From: Paenibacillus stellifer
Lineage (GTDB): Bacteria; Bacillota; Bacilli; Paenibacillales; Paenibacillaceae
Direction of reading: 5' to 3'
Assembly (NCBI RefSeq): GCF_000758685.1
Contig: NZ_CP009286.1
Span: forward strand, 3,688,501 to 3,752,500
DNA length: 64,000 nt
The notes under the pieces are model-generated. The model was not told the DNA's origin, searched no databases, and was given only the letters and a program-made list of their open reading frames with translations. A program made the translations under genes and the position numbers. Shown piece after piece: positions 35,401-41,695 of this stretch; within the stretch, counting starts at the first letter, position 1, and each line of letters opens with the position of its first letter.

Positions 35401-35999
35401 ACCGGGAGCGTGCGCTGAATTTTGTAGACCGTATCGTCAAAGTTATAATCCACAAAGAACAGCTGGCTGGTCGCTGGCGACCAATCATCGCTCTCTCCCA
35501 GCTTCTTCTGCAGAGTGCCAACGAGCCTTGGCCAGCTGTCCACGGAGCGTGAGGGCACATACTGCTGTATGCCCTGTACGTTCGGCAGGCTGATCCGCGC
35601 CTGATTCAGATCCTCGTTTATGTAGAAATTGACCTTCGATGCCGAATCCAAATCAAAGGCAAAGTTGTTCCCCGCATTCTCAAACCCGTTCCAGGTTCCG
35701 GATTTGACCAGCTTGAATTCATGATGTCCGGCGTTCAGCACGGTCGAATACTCATAGAAACCTCCGACCAGATGCTTCATCCGGGTTGCCGTGTCGCTGT
35801 TATTCCAGCCGTTCAAGGTGCCGACCACAACCCAATTGCTCCCGCCTCCCGGCTGATCGGCCAGCACATCGGCGACCGGTGCTTCCGTATCCGCGTGCGC
35901 CGACTGCGGTGCAATGCCAAGCACCAGTTGAAGCACCATGATGATAGCGGTTACAAATGAAATCCAGCGCCGGTGTTTTCTCATTGCACTGATGGACAT
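29493..35999 (-). CDS. Secreted SLH-anchored amylopullulanase (GH13)
   Basis: 2168 residues. A signal peptide (WISFVTAIIMVLQLVLGIA, end near SAHA at ~37) is followed by a starch-binding X25/CBM48-like module (WVVVGTLNGWNN) and an amylase N-domain. The GH13 catalytic domain spans about 400-960, with the four regions DGVFNHVGDD, GWRLDVAPDV (nucleophile Asp), VILGEEWG (acid/base Glu) and NLVDSHDTTR. Then come two fibronectin-III modules, an extra beta module between them, a CBM20-like module (TIYIAGDFIGWNE), an E-set module, two BIG2 repeats (VASVDSKGVVTALSPG; VASVDASGTVHGLAAG), a linker domain and three C-terminal SLH domains. It should cleave alpha-1,4 and alpha-1,6 bonds of starch or pullulan at the cell surface. 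A cre site lies upstream. Confidence 0.95.
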   Translation of the reverse strand: MSISAMRKHRRWISFVTAIIMVLQLVLGIAPQSAHADTEAPVADVLADQPGGGSNWVVVGTLNGWNNSDTATRMKHLVGGFYEYSTVLNAGHHEFKLVKSGTWNGFENAGNNFAFDLDSASKVNFYINEDLNQARISLPNVQGIQQYVPSRSVDSWPRLVGTLQKKLGESDDWSPATSQLFFVDYNFDDTVYKIQRTLPVGNYAAKVIFGTDWLTSESYGDGGQNLSLNVLDPSDVTFTIDYSAASKNLTHNYVPKNSVFDGKIDSGSLAFDSRSITYKKPFGAIKMGQEAVTLRIAALKGDVQLAKVELTNPDSLSKDFTMNRVTSVDGKDYFEVTIPASQFSKIGVWGYKFILVDGSAKMEYGDDAARGGTGTVSVEGAVPYDLTVYDPDFKTPDWMKDAVVYQIFPDRFFDGDESNNRAKTADGYRGALTEDAATSKGGQKLQYFDGGVSNDPTPEQVWGDWSTSPENPDRSKAENKPSYPDAKTDGVWTNEFYGGDIQGIQEKLGYLKSLGVTTLYLNPVSWAASNHKYDATDYEHLDPMFGQPVYNTPGDPASGLNYTETRAQSDRIYQLFAKEARELGMHIINDGVFNHVGDDSIYFDRYEKYPEIGAYEYWSKVYDKMEAQKLSQSDAEAAVRAEFTAKINPLTNEHYKYPEDFTYTTWFTISNVLVNNGDDSNKHYKYDAWWGYDSLPVMDAKEPQTEDTDFFPADSEAIEGANEWNNIGYRDTVIGHDLTGLTDTQASQEMQSTNSQRWLWMGSSGWRLDVAPDVSGGTWQKFREAVKSTEGRTDANGNVIEEPVILGEEWGIATKYLLGDQFDSVMNYRFRSAVQSYMISGDAATLNQSLESIREDYPKEAWQTMLNLVDSHDTTRSITKYDNPSYEEEHLVIAKDASDKALKLQALTAIMQMGYPGAPTIYYGDEVGVTGTKDPDSRRAFPWERVIENSNGGYSATGVYEELFQTYQTAAQVRNDNEVFRTGDLKVAYASGDVIVYARKNDTTGALVAINRGSSEQTVSADVTGYLPEGLTLRDQLGSGAEGTVTGGKISLTIPALSGMMLLSTSDLSVLPAVTGLQTVAGNGQVTLSWNPVNGAEGYTVYRAAIEGGTQQKVGDTADPAFSDSTVTNGSKYYYTVTAKQGVYESTPCDMASATPAFAIQSVAIVQQAKDMTIGVGKATYEIQVEIKIPGLTDVPSSVYQEPSGIVAKLIYYPSGASPDQAAETKLRYKDDNVEEGAKIYWAAFEPTMPGSYTYLAQVSTDNGESFTSSAPETMTAYADPDDAVPPAAPVLAEIPVESNMTNLSWTLDTEGATGVEVFRKEAGHDYTLIASLDKNATSYRDYTVSNDTAYTYKIAAYDSSYNRAYSEEQSVTPKTVMIDVTLRLHLPEYTPSTDTIYIAGDFIGWNESGTALSVPSGATDRSVVEYSFKMMAGKTIQYKYTRGLWSTEAFTSHSRSANDTTDTGNWAYSSTDTNMKLTIANQGGSKQLIDDYVLRWSDMPMIVTLPRTSYGSDIEYTTDESTMNLKAFVPFGVAFTINGQPIPQGSMDSRGNVLLNGIPLAYGTNSFMLHIEPTDETLALPWYTDKGRAGQATKTLTITVNRTGGGTTQPSLTSLAVSSPAAALTVGDTWSTVVTAQYDNNTTADVTTGAVFESSQPAVASVDSKGVVTALSPGNAEITASYGGMTKSYSVQVIAKEPTVTALSVSGPANSLAIGGTWSTVVTAVYSDGSRKVVTAASVFESSTPEVASVDASGTVHGLAAGTTIITVRYGEWTGSFDVTVTSAAASGSGTSSGQTQTPGVQIVTAAQLNPDASGTAAITMEAGVIRLLLPAEAATAEGLHTLVVTANGVTLSIPSQVLASLSAMLTEDQRKSGARIELIVNPLDASTKEAVTSGLQLPANTRMTLAGEVYDFILQAVSEDGTRMNLTVFPAPVQLTFPLNDSIHSELAGVYYLRPGGVAEYVGSTLSGGQLKAGATHFSRYAVMEYVKSYSDLPASHWAGEAVAVLSAKHIVTGVTADLFAPNQRVTRAEFTAMLVRTLGLTAKGKASFSDVASSAWYAEYAAAAYENGIVKGSSGRFNPQQAITREEMASMLLRASQVKTGDKSVSGESPAFSDAGSISSWAKEDVAAAVSLGLMKGQGNGIFGAKAVSTRAEAAQAIYNLVMKP

Positions 36000-36030
36000 A
36001 GACCTTTATCCCCTCCAGTTTTTTGTAAAT

Positions 36031-36053
36031 TTGTTGCGCTAACGTTTGCACAA
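36031..36053. promoter_or_regulatory. Second cre-like/LacI-family operator near the amylopullulanase start
   Basis: The stretch contains GCGCTAACGTTTGCA, which on the minus strand resembles a cre with two mismatches and has the CG centre of LacI/GalR-family operators. It lies about 32 bp before the start codon, where binding could block transcription. A weaker related sequence, TGTAAACGCTTTATCA, is at 36198-36213. Confidence 0.5.
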
Positions 36054-36143
36054 ATCACACAAAAATACCGTTCTGCACTTTTCATCGACAAATCATTCCT
36101 TATTTCGGCTGAAGTCGGTTTGAAGCACTGAAACGGTTAATTT

Positions 36144-36158
36144 ATGCAATCGTTTGCA
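36144..36158. promoter_or_regulatory. Catabolite-responsive element (cre) upstream of the amylopullulanase gene
   Basis: ATGCAATCGTTTGCA matches the cre consensus WTGNAANCGNWNNCA at every fixed position, and also on the opposite strand. It sits about 145 bp upstream of the amylopullulanase start, consistent with CcpA repression of a starch-degrading gene. Confidence 0.75.
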
Positions 36159-36321
36159 TCAACATGTTAATTTTATCATAGCATATGCCACTAAGAATGT
36201 AAACGCTTTATCAACCTTTGTTAACGATTTTTTCTTGTCATCAATAAGGGGTAGTTTGTGCAGCCTCTCCTCACCGGAAATTCAGCCTTAGCCCTCTTCA
36301 TCTCTTTGTACTTTCTTTCAG

Positions 36322-36359
36322 AAAAAAAAGAAGCTGCCGAGGATCACCCGGGCAGCTTC
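36322..36359 (-). terminator. Terminator of the ferredoxin-NADP reductase gene
   Basis: GAAGCTGCC and GGCAGCTTC arms (36330-36359) are followed on the minus strand by eight T residues. It lies about 60 bp after the reductase stop. Confidence 0.9.
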
Positions 36360-36418
36360 GGTCGGAATCCCCGGTCAATACTCAGCAGTATATGCACAAT
36401 GATACCTGCTCTTGGTAA

Positions 36419-37459
36419 TTAGGCATTGAGCTTAACGCCCAGAGCCTTGTTCTTCTCTTTGAATTTGTCGTTATGGGAAGAGACGTACGCCACCTTGTCC
36501 GCCGAGGGATCGATGTACAGCTTGGCGCTGTTCACCGCAAGCGCGGCATCCGTGAACGCTCCTGCGATCAGTCTTAGCTTGCTCTCATGATGCGCGAAGT
36601 CGCCGGCCGCAAATATGCCGGGCAGATTGGTCTCCAGCAGTGGGCTTACGAATGCGTTCCATTCGCCCATTTCGAGATTCCAGTCGCGTACCGTACCGAA
36701 GTCGGATTTCAGTCCGTGGCTGACGATGACCGCGTCCACCTGAAGCCGTTCGGTCGTCCCGCTCTCCGAATGCGCCAGCGTGACCTCTTCGATCAGTTCA
36801 CCATCACTGCTGTGCAGTTGGCTGATCATATATGGAGTACGCACGTCAACCGATGATCTCCGCATTTTGAGAATGCTGCCTTCATGTCCGCCGAATTGGT
36901 CCCGGCGATGAACTACCGTCACCTTGCCGGCGATGGGTTCCAGAGCATTGGCCCAGTCCACTGCGGAATCTCCGCCGCCTGAAATCAGCACATGTTGGCC
37001 CCGGAATGGCTCCAGCTCCTGGACCGTATAATGCAGGTTGGTAATTTCATAGCGGTCTGCTCCTTCAATGTCGAGCTTCGCCATCCGCAGAATTCCGTAA
37101 CCGATTGCCAATATGACCGTCTTCGTCAAGTGAACGCTTCCCGAAGCGGTAGTCAGGCGGTAGATCCCGTCACCCTGAAGCTTCATCTCCACCACCTGCT
37201 CGCCCTGTACGATGGTCGGATCGAATGTGGCTGCCTGCTCTTTCAGCCGATCGATCAGATTTCGGCAGCTTATCGGCGTAACGCCCCCGACATCCCAGAT
37301 GATCTTCTCGGGATATACGAGCATTTTGCCGCCAAGCTCCTCATTCGCATCGATCAGCTTGGTCTTCATATCTCTCATGCCGCTGTAAAAGGCCGCATAC
37401 ATACCGGCCGGTCCGCCACCGATAATGGTCACATCGTATATTTCAGAATGCTCGCTCAT
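36419..37459 (-). CDS. Ferredoxin-NADP reductase-like flavoprotein (YumC type)
   Basis: 346 residues of the thioredoxin-reductase-like fold without the CxxC disulfide, as in B. subtilis YumC. FAD binding: [14 protein letters not shown] near residue 12 and [16 protein letters not shown] near residue 285. NADPH binding: [15 protein letters not shown] near residue 165 with [25 protein letters not shown] is the family linker. These enzymes pass electrons from NADPH to ferredoxin, flavodoxin or siderophore/heme-degrading partners. A Fur box covers its promoter region, pointing to iron-starvation expression. The ATG at 37459 has GGAGG 6 bases upstream. Confidence 0.93.
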   Translation of the reverse strand: MSEHSEIYDVTIIGGGPAGMYAAFYSGMRDMKTKLIDANEELGGKMLVYPEKIIWDVGGVTPISCRNLIDRLKEQAATFDPTIVQGEQVVEMKLQGDGIYRLTTASGSVHLTKTVILAIGYGILRMAKLDIEGADRYEITNLHYTVQELEPFRGQHVLISGGGDSAVDWANALEPIAGKVTVVHRRDQFGGHEGSILKMRRSSVDVRTPYMISQLHSSDGELIEEVTLAHSESGTTERLQVDAVIVSHGLKSDFGTVRDWNLEMGEWNAFVSPLLETNLPGIFAAGDFAHHESKLRLIAGAFTDAALAVNSAKLYIDPSADKVAYVSSHNDKFKEKNKALGVKLNA

Positions 37460-37493
37460 CGTCATCCTCCAGACATCATCCCGTTATTGTTGT

Positions 37494-37512
37494 GATACTG
37501 ATAATCATTATC
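37494..37512. promoter_or_regulatory. Fur box upstream of the reductase gene
   Basis: GATACTGATAATCATTATC matches the 19-bp Fur consensus GATAATGATAATCATTATC at 18 positions. It is centred about 43 bp before the reductase start and, in the opposite direction, faces no gene. The fur gene itself lies 12 kb away in the same window. Confidence 0.9.
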
Positions 37513-37696
37513 AATAAAATTTTAACCGATCGCCCTGTTTTTGGCAACTACAACCTGCCGAGCCTCTGCATTCTGAGTACAGGGTAGTGCTTCTCCACAC
37601 CAAATAAGCCCGGACACAAATGTCCGGGCTGCTCGGATTCCATATTGAAATGAATATTTGAAATGAATATCAAAGGCTGCTTGCCGCGAATCTGCT

Positions 37697-38200
37697 CTAT
37701 TCGGCAGGCGGTGTGAATGTGCGCGCCGCAAACTCGGCGTCCATCATGTAGAAAGCGTTGCTGTCCTTGTCGATCCGCTTCAGCTTCTCGATAATGGTGC
37801 TGAACAGCGATTCTTCCTCCACCTGCTCGTCCACGAACCATTTCAGAAAATACATGGTGGCATGCTCGCGCGTCTCCAGCGCAAGGTCGGTCAGGTTATA
37901 GAATTTGCCCGTATTTTGCTGCTCATGGGCATATCCGTGCTCAAACGCGTCCAGAACCGATGAATAATCATTCTTCGGCTCCGGCAGTGCCGCAAGCGTA
38001 GCCCGCAGGCCCCGGTCATTGAGGAAGCGGTAGATCTTCATGGCATGGAACCGCTCTTCTTCCGCCTGAATCAGAAAAAAATTGGCAAAGCCGTCCAGAC
38101 TTTCGCCCGAACAATAAGCCGCCATCGCCAGATAGACATGCGCCGAGTAAAACTCAAAATTCAACTGCTCGTTCAACGCTTTCGCCAGTTCTTCTTTCAT
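37697..38200 (-). CDS. ftnA: Ferritin (iron-storage, FtnA type)
   Basis: 167 residues, typical of bacterial non-heme ferritin. Ferroxidase-centre residues are visible in NFEFYSAHVYLAM (first Glu), AEEERFHAMKIY (Glu and His), and DEQVEEESLF (last helix). It stores iron as a mineral core in a 24-mer. The ATG at 38200 is preferred because GGAGAG lies 7 bases upstream; the longer open frame has extra N-terminal residues that are not ferritin-like. It is next to a Fur-boxed reductase but has no Fur box of its own that I can see; iron-replete expression by another route is possible. Confidence 0.94.
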   Translation of the reverse strand: MKEELAKALNEQLNFEFYSAHVYLAMAAYCSGESLDGFANFFLIQAEEERFHAMKIYRFLNDRGLRATLAALPEPKNDYSSVLDAFEHGYAHEQQNTGKFYNLTDLALETREHATMYFLKWFVDEQVEEESLFSTIIEKLKRIDKDSNAFYMMDAEFAARTFTPPAE

Positions 38201-38299
38201 AACTCCACTCTCCATTTCTAGTCCAGGATTTTCTATCATCATAGCATACCCGTTCAAGTTAATTAAATCCAATTCTCCATTCGGATTCATCCCATAAAT

Positions 38300-38347
38300 G
38301 AAAAAACCGCAGGGCGGCGTCCTTCATAGAAGGCAGCCAGCCTGCGG
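38300..38347 (-). terminator. Terminator of the spoIIA-sigF operon
   Basis: On the minus strand CCCGCAGGCTGG...pairs through an interrupted stem to CCGCCCTGCGG and is followed by TTTTTT. It starts about 25 bp after the sigF stop, so spoVA genes are not transcribed from here. Confidence 0.8.
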
Positions 38348-38372
38348 GTATGAACTTGGCCCAAGCCGGACT

Positions 38373-39128
38373 TCACTGGGCGATCTGCTCCTTGATGTTC
38401 TGCAAAATTTTCTTCTCCAGCCTCGACACCTGCACCTGGGAGATGCCGAGACGGCTCGCGACCTCGGATTGGGTCTGGTCGCGGTAATAGCGCAGATAGA
38501 CAATGAGACGCTCTCTCTCGGTCAGAGAGCCGATGGCCTCGCTCAGCGCCAGCTTGTCGAACCACTTCTCCTGGGAATCGTCGGCGATCTGGTCGATCAG
38601 GGTGATTGGATCGCCGTCATTCTCGAACACCGTCTCATGGATCGAAGCCGGCGGCTTGTTCGCTTCCTGTGCAAAAACGATGTCCTCAGGCGTGACGCCC
38701 AGCGCCTCGGCAACTTCGCCGATCGTCGGCAGCCGGTCCAGCGTCTTGGACATCTCATCCTTCATCTTGCGCACCTTGTTCGCCATCTCCTTCAGCGAAC
38801 GGCTCACCTTCAGCGTCCCGTCGTCTCTCAGGAAGCGCTGGATCTCGCCGATAATCATCGGCACGGCATAGGTAGAGAACTTCACATCGTAGCTGAGATC
38901 GAACTTGTCCACGGACTTGAGCAGGCCGATGCAGCCGATCTGGAACAGGTCGTCGGGCTCATAGCCCCGGTTCATGAACCGCTGCACAACCGACCAGACG
39001 AGCCTGATATTGCAGCCGACCAGCGTGTCCCGGGCCGTCGTGTCTCCGGCCTGGCTGAGCGCGATCAGCCGTTTGACCTCCGCATCGTCCAAATAGGTCG
39101 GCGGAGCTTTCTTTGATTCCGCATCCAT
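38373..39128 (-). CDS. sigF: RNA polymerase forespore sigma factor F
   Basis: 251 residues of the sigma-70 SigB/F/G subgroup. Region 2 is clear: GYEPDDLFQIGCIGLLKSVD and FDLSYDVKFSTYAVPMIIGE, followed by IQRFLRDDG for promoter melting; region 3 runs through LPTIGEVAEALGVTPEDIV; region 4 ends with SEVASRLGISQVQVSRLEKK. It directs the first forespore-specific transcription and is held inactive by SpoIIAB. It lies 11 bp after spoIIAB in the conserved spoIIAA-spoIIAB-sigF order. A terminator follows directly, unlike B. subtilis where spoVA genes come next. Confidence 0.97.
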   Translation of the reverse strand: MDAESKKAPPTYLDDAEVKRLIALSQAGDTTARDTLVGCNIRLVWSVVQRFMNRGYEPDDLFQIGCIGLLKSVDKFDLSYDVKFSTYAVPMIIGEIQRFLRDDGTLKVSRSLKEMANKVRKMKDEMSKTLDRLPTIGEVAEALGVTPEDIVFAQEANKPPASIHETVFENDGDPITLIDQIADDSQEKWFDKLALSEAIGSLTERERLIVYLRYYRDQTQSEVASRLGISQVQVSRLEKKILQNIKEQIAQ

Positions 39129-39139
39129 AGCTCCATCCC

Positions 39140-39595
39140 CTAGTTAAATAGCGCTTTTTTTGAGACAATCGTCTTCTTCATCCGGATGGTGGTTCCCCGT
39201 CCCGGCTCGCTGCTCACTTCGAATTCATCCATGAAGTTCTCCATGATGGTGAAGCCCATGCCCGAGCGCTCAAGCTCCGGCTTCGATGTATACAGCGGCT
39301 GCTGCGCCAGCTCCAGATCCTCGATCCCCCGCCCCTTGTCCTCAATGGTCAGGCTTACGGTTTCACCCTCAATTGCCGCCGAGATATAGACAACCCCATT
39401 CGGATCGCTATCATAGCCGTGGATGATGCAGTTGGTCACCGCCTCGGAGACGACGGTTCTCAAATCGTTAAGCTCATCTATAGTCGGATCAAGCCGGGTC
39501 ACGAAGGCTGCTACAACGACGCGGGCGAACGATTCGTTCTCCGACAATGCGGCGAACTGGACGCTCATTACATTTTTGGACGGCTCCATGCTCAT
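39140..39595 (-). CDS. spoIIAB: Anti-sigma-F factor and serine kinase
   Basis: 151 residues, GHKL-ATPase fold. The N-box is [16 protein letters not shown], the G1 box [12 protein letters not shown], and the ATP-lid/G2 region [20 protein letters not shown]. It binds and inhibits sigma-F, and phosphorylates SpoIIAA. Its ATG overlaps the spoIIAA stop (ATGA), which couples translation and helps keep the two proteins in balance. The N-terminal [16 protein letters not shown] agrees with other SpoIIAB proteins. Confidence 0.97.
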   Translation of the reverse strand: MSMEPSKNVMSVQFAALSENESFARVVVAAFVTRLDPTIDELNDLRTVVSEAVTNCIIHGYDSDPNGVVYISAAIEGETVSLTIEDKGRGIEDLELAQQPLYTSKPELERSGMGFTIMENFMDEFEVSSEPGRGTTIRMKKTIVSKKALFN

Positions 39596-39945
39596 AACGC
39601 CACCTCCAGATCTGTAAGCGCTGAATCCTCACTGTCATATAGAGACATGATTTTTAACAGGCCCGACATATCGAGCAGCCGGCGGACCGCCGGATTGGCG
39701 TCGCAGAGCACCATTTTGCCTCCCTTGCCGCGAATCAGCTTGTACCTTCCCAGAATGACGCCTAGACCGGAGCTGTCCATGAACTGAAGGTCCTTCAGAT
39801 TCAGAACGAGATGCTCCACCTGCCGGCGCAGAATCGCTTCATCCAGATCCATTCTTACATAATCGGCGGCATGATGATCCAGCTCGCCTGTCAGGCGCAC
39901 GACCAGCACTCCGCGGTGTTGCTCCATTTGCACATGGGAATTCAT
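39592..39945 (-). CDS. spoIIAA: Anti-anti-sigma-F factor
   Basis: 117 residues of the STAS family, the usual length for SpoIIAA. The phosphorylated serine lies in [36 protein letters not shown] is the N-terminal strand-helix part. In its unphosphorylated form it releases sigma-F from SpoIIAB; the SpoIIE phosphatase, not in this window, would reactivate it. The ATG at 39945 is preferred over upstream in-frame codons because AGGAGAG lies 8 bases before it. It is the first gene of the operon; the 360-bp gap to dacF contains a strong terminator, so it must have its own promoter, which I could not pin down. Confidence 0.96.
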   Translation of the reverse strand: MNSHVQMEQHRGVLVVRLTGELDHHAADYVRMDLDEAILRRQVEHLVLNLKDLQFMDSSGLGVILGRYKLIRGKGGKMVLCDANPAVRRLLDMSGLLKIMSLYDSEDSALTDLEVAL

Positions 39946-40200
39946 AATCGTCACTCTCCTCTTCGCTGCTTTGGAAGCGGCTATCAGGCGCCCCTCGCGG
40001 CACCTTTCGGACAACGATTTCTACGCCGCTGCGGGGGACTCCTGCCTGCCGACAAAACTAGAAGAAATCTCTCAAGTATCTACAAGAATGAAGGACAACA
40101 TCCGCAACGAACAGCCCGGATTCCCCATTTTGCCCGTGTAATCATAATAATCTGTTATCCAGTGTTGACAGTTTTATAGAGAGATATACTTGTTCGAGGC

Positions 40201-40252
40201 AAAAAAAGAAACGCTGCATTCGCATCCTTGGCGGACGCGCAGCGTTTCTTTT
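40201..40252. terminator. Strong terminator between dacF and spoIIAA
   Basis: AAGAAACGCTGC and GCAGCGTTTCTT arms surround a 23-base loop. On the minus strand the stem runs into seven T residues and a further TTGCC. It ends dacF. The remaining 39946-40200 stretch has no ORF worth calling and should hold the spoIIA promoter. Confidence 0.9.
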
Positions 40253-40305
40253 GTCTCTTTCTTTTACCCGGAGTACCGGGTTATCGAAAGTCTGTCTATA
40301 CCCTG

Positions 40306-41493
40306 TCAGCCCATCGAGAACATGGAACCCGTGGTCCGCTTGAACAGCTTCCACCAGCCCGCTTTGGCGACCGCTTCCGGCGCCTTGAGCTCATATTCCT
40401 TCACGACGGTAGTTCCCTGGTAGACGACCAGCTTGCCGATCGTTTGACCTTTGGCAATCGGGGCTTTCACCTTATCCAGGATCACCGTCTCATGCCGGAT
40501 GCCCTCCTGGGCAATTCCTTTTTTCAGCAGCAGCGTATAGTTCTCCTGAGCTACAATCGGCAGCTCGCGCTTGACGCCCTTCTCGATCTTGAGGGTTCCC
40601 AGCGTGTCTCCGGTCTTGTGAATCGTATGCACCTTGTACTGGGAGAACAGATAATCGAACATGCCCGACACTTCACTATTGCGCGTCTTGGTGTTCGGCT
40701 CGCCCAGCACAACCGCGATCGCCCGCAGCCCATCCTTGGAAGCGGTGGCGGAGAGGCAGAACTTGGCTTCCGACGTATATCCGGTCTTGAGGCCGTCCGC
40801 GCCTGTGTAGAAGCGCACCAGCTTGTTCGTGTTCACCAGCCAGAAAGGCTTGGGGGTGTCCTTGCGCAAATAGTCCTGATAGGAGCCCGTGTATTTAATA
40901 ATTTGCGGATGCTTCAGCAGCTCCCGGCTCATAACGGCGATGTCATGGGCGGAGGAGTAGTGATCCTTGGTCGGCAGACCGTTACAGTTGGCAAAATGCG
41001 TGTCCTTCAGCCCCAGCTCTTCCGCCCGCTTATTCATCAGGTCGACAAAAGCGCTCTCCGAACCGGCCAGTTTCTCGGCCATCGCGACCGACGCGTCGTT
41101 GCCCGAGGCCATCGCGATGCCCTTCAACATATCGTCGACGGTCATTTCCTCGCCAGGCTCCAGAAAGATTTGCGAGCCTCCCATCGAGGCGGCATATTCG
41201 CTCGTCCGCACCTTGTCCGTGAGCTTCAGCGTGCCCCCGTCGATCGCCTCGACGGTCAGCAGCATCGTCATAATCTTCGTAATGCTGGCCGGAGGCAACT
41301 TGTCGTGGCTGTTCTTCTCGTAGATTACCGTTCCCGTCCCGGCATCCATCAGAATCGCCGAGCGGGCCTGGGATGCCAGATCGGGCGCCGCGCTTCCGGG
41401 TTTCTGGCCTTTCTCCTCCGCGAACACCGAAACGGGACTGAGCACCCCCAGCAGTATACAGAGCGCCAGCACAGCAATGAGACATTTCTTCAT
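40306..41493 (-). CDS. dacF: D-alanyl-D-alanine carboxypeptidase DacF
   Basis: 395 residues, class A low-molecular-weight PBP (peptidase S11). A signal peptide with hydrophobic LIAVLALCILLGVLSPVS ends near FAEE. Active-site motifs: SITKIM (SxxK, in PPASITKIMT), ASGNDASVA (SxN), and DGLKTGYTS (KTG). A C-terminal beta domain follows (LKIEKGVKRELPIVAQENY) with a weak amphipathic tail. DacF trims pentapeptides in the forespore and controls cortex cross-linking. Position next to spoIIA matches B. subtilis; unlike there, a terminator separates the two, so read-through into spoIIA should be low. Confidence 0.94.
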   Translation of the reverse strand: MKKCLIAVLALCILLGVLSPVSVFAEEKGQKPGSAAPDLASQARSAILMDAGTGTVIYEKNSHDKLPPASITKIMTMLLTVEAIDGGTLKLTDKVRTSEYAASMGGSQIFLEPGEEMTVDDMLKGIAMASGNDASVAMAEKLAGSESAFVDLMNKRAEELGLKDTHFANCNGLPTKDHYSSAHDIAVMSRELLKHPQIIKYTGSYQDYLRKDTPKPFWLVNTNKLVRFYTGADGLKTGYTSEAKFCLSATASKDGLRAIAVVLGEPNTKTRNSEVSGMFDYLFSQYKVHTIHKTGDTLGTLKIEKGVKRELPIVAQENYTLLLKKGIAQEGIRHETVILDKVKAPIAKGQTIGKLVVYQGTTVVKEYELKAPEAVAKAGWWKLFKRTTGSMFSMG

Positions 41494-41695
41494 TCCAATT
41501 CCCCTCCTGAGCGTTTACCTTTATCACAGGTACTGTGTTCCAGTTTTGTCAGAAATGAAGGGAATTATTCCGGCAAGGGTTGCGGTGATGATCAGGATGA
41601 TCAGGATGCCCGAATTGCTTCTTGAAACTTTTGGCAATGAAACGCGTCTAGACATCAGAGCATTCTGGAAAAAGAAGGATTGGGGAGGTAGAAGA

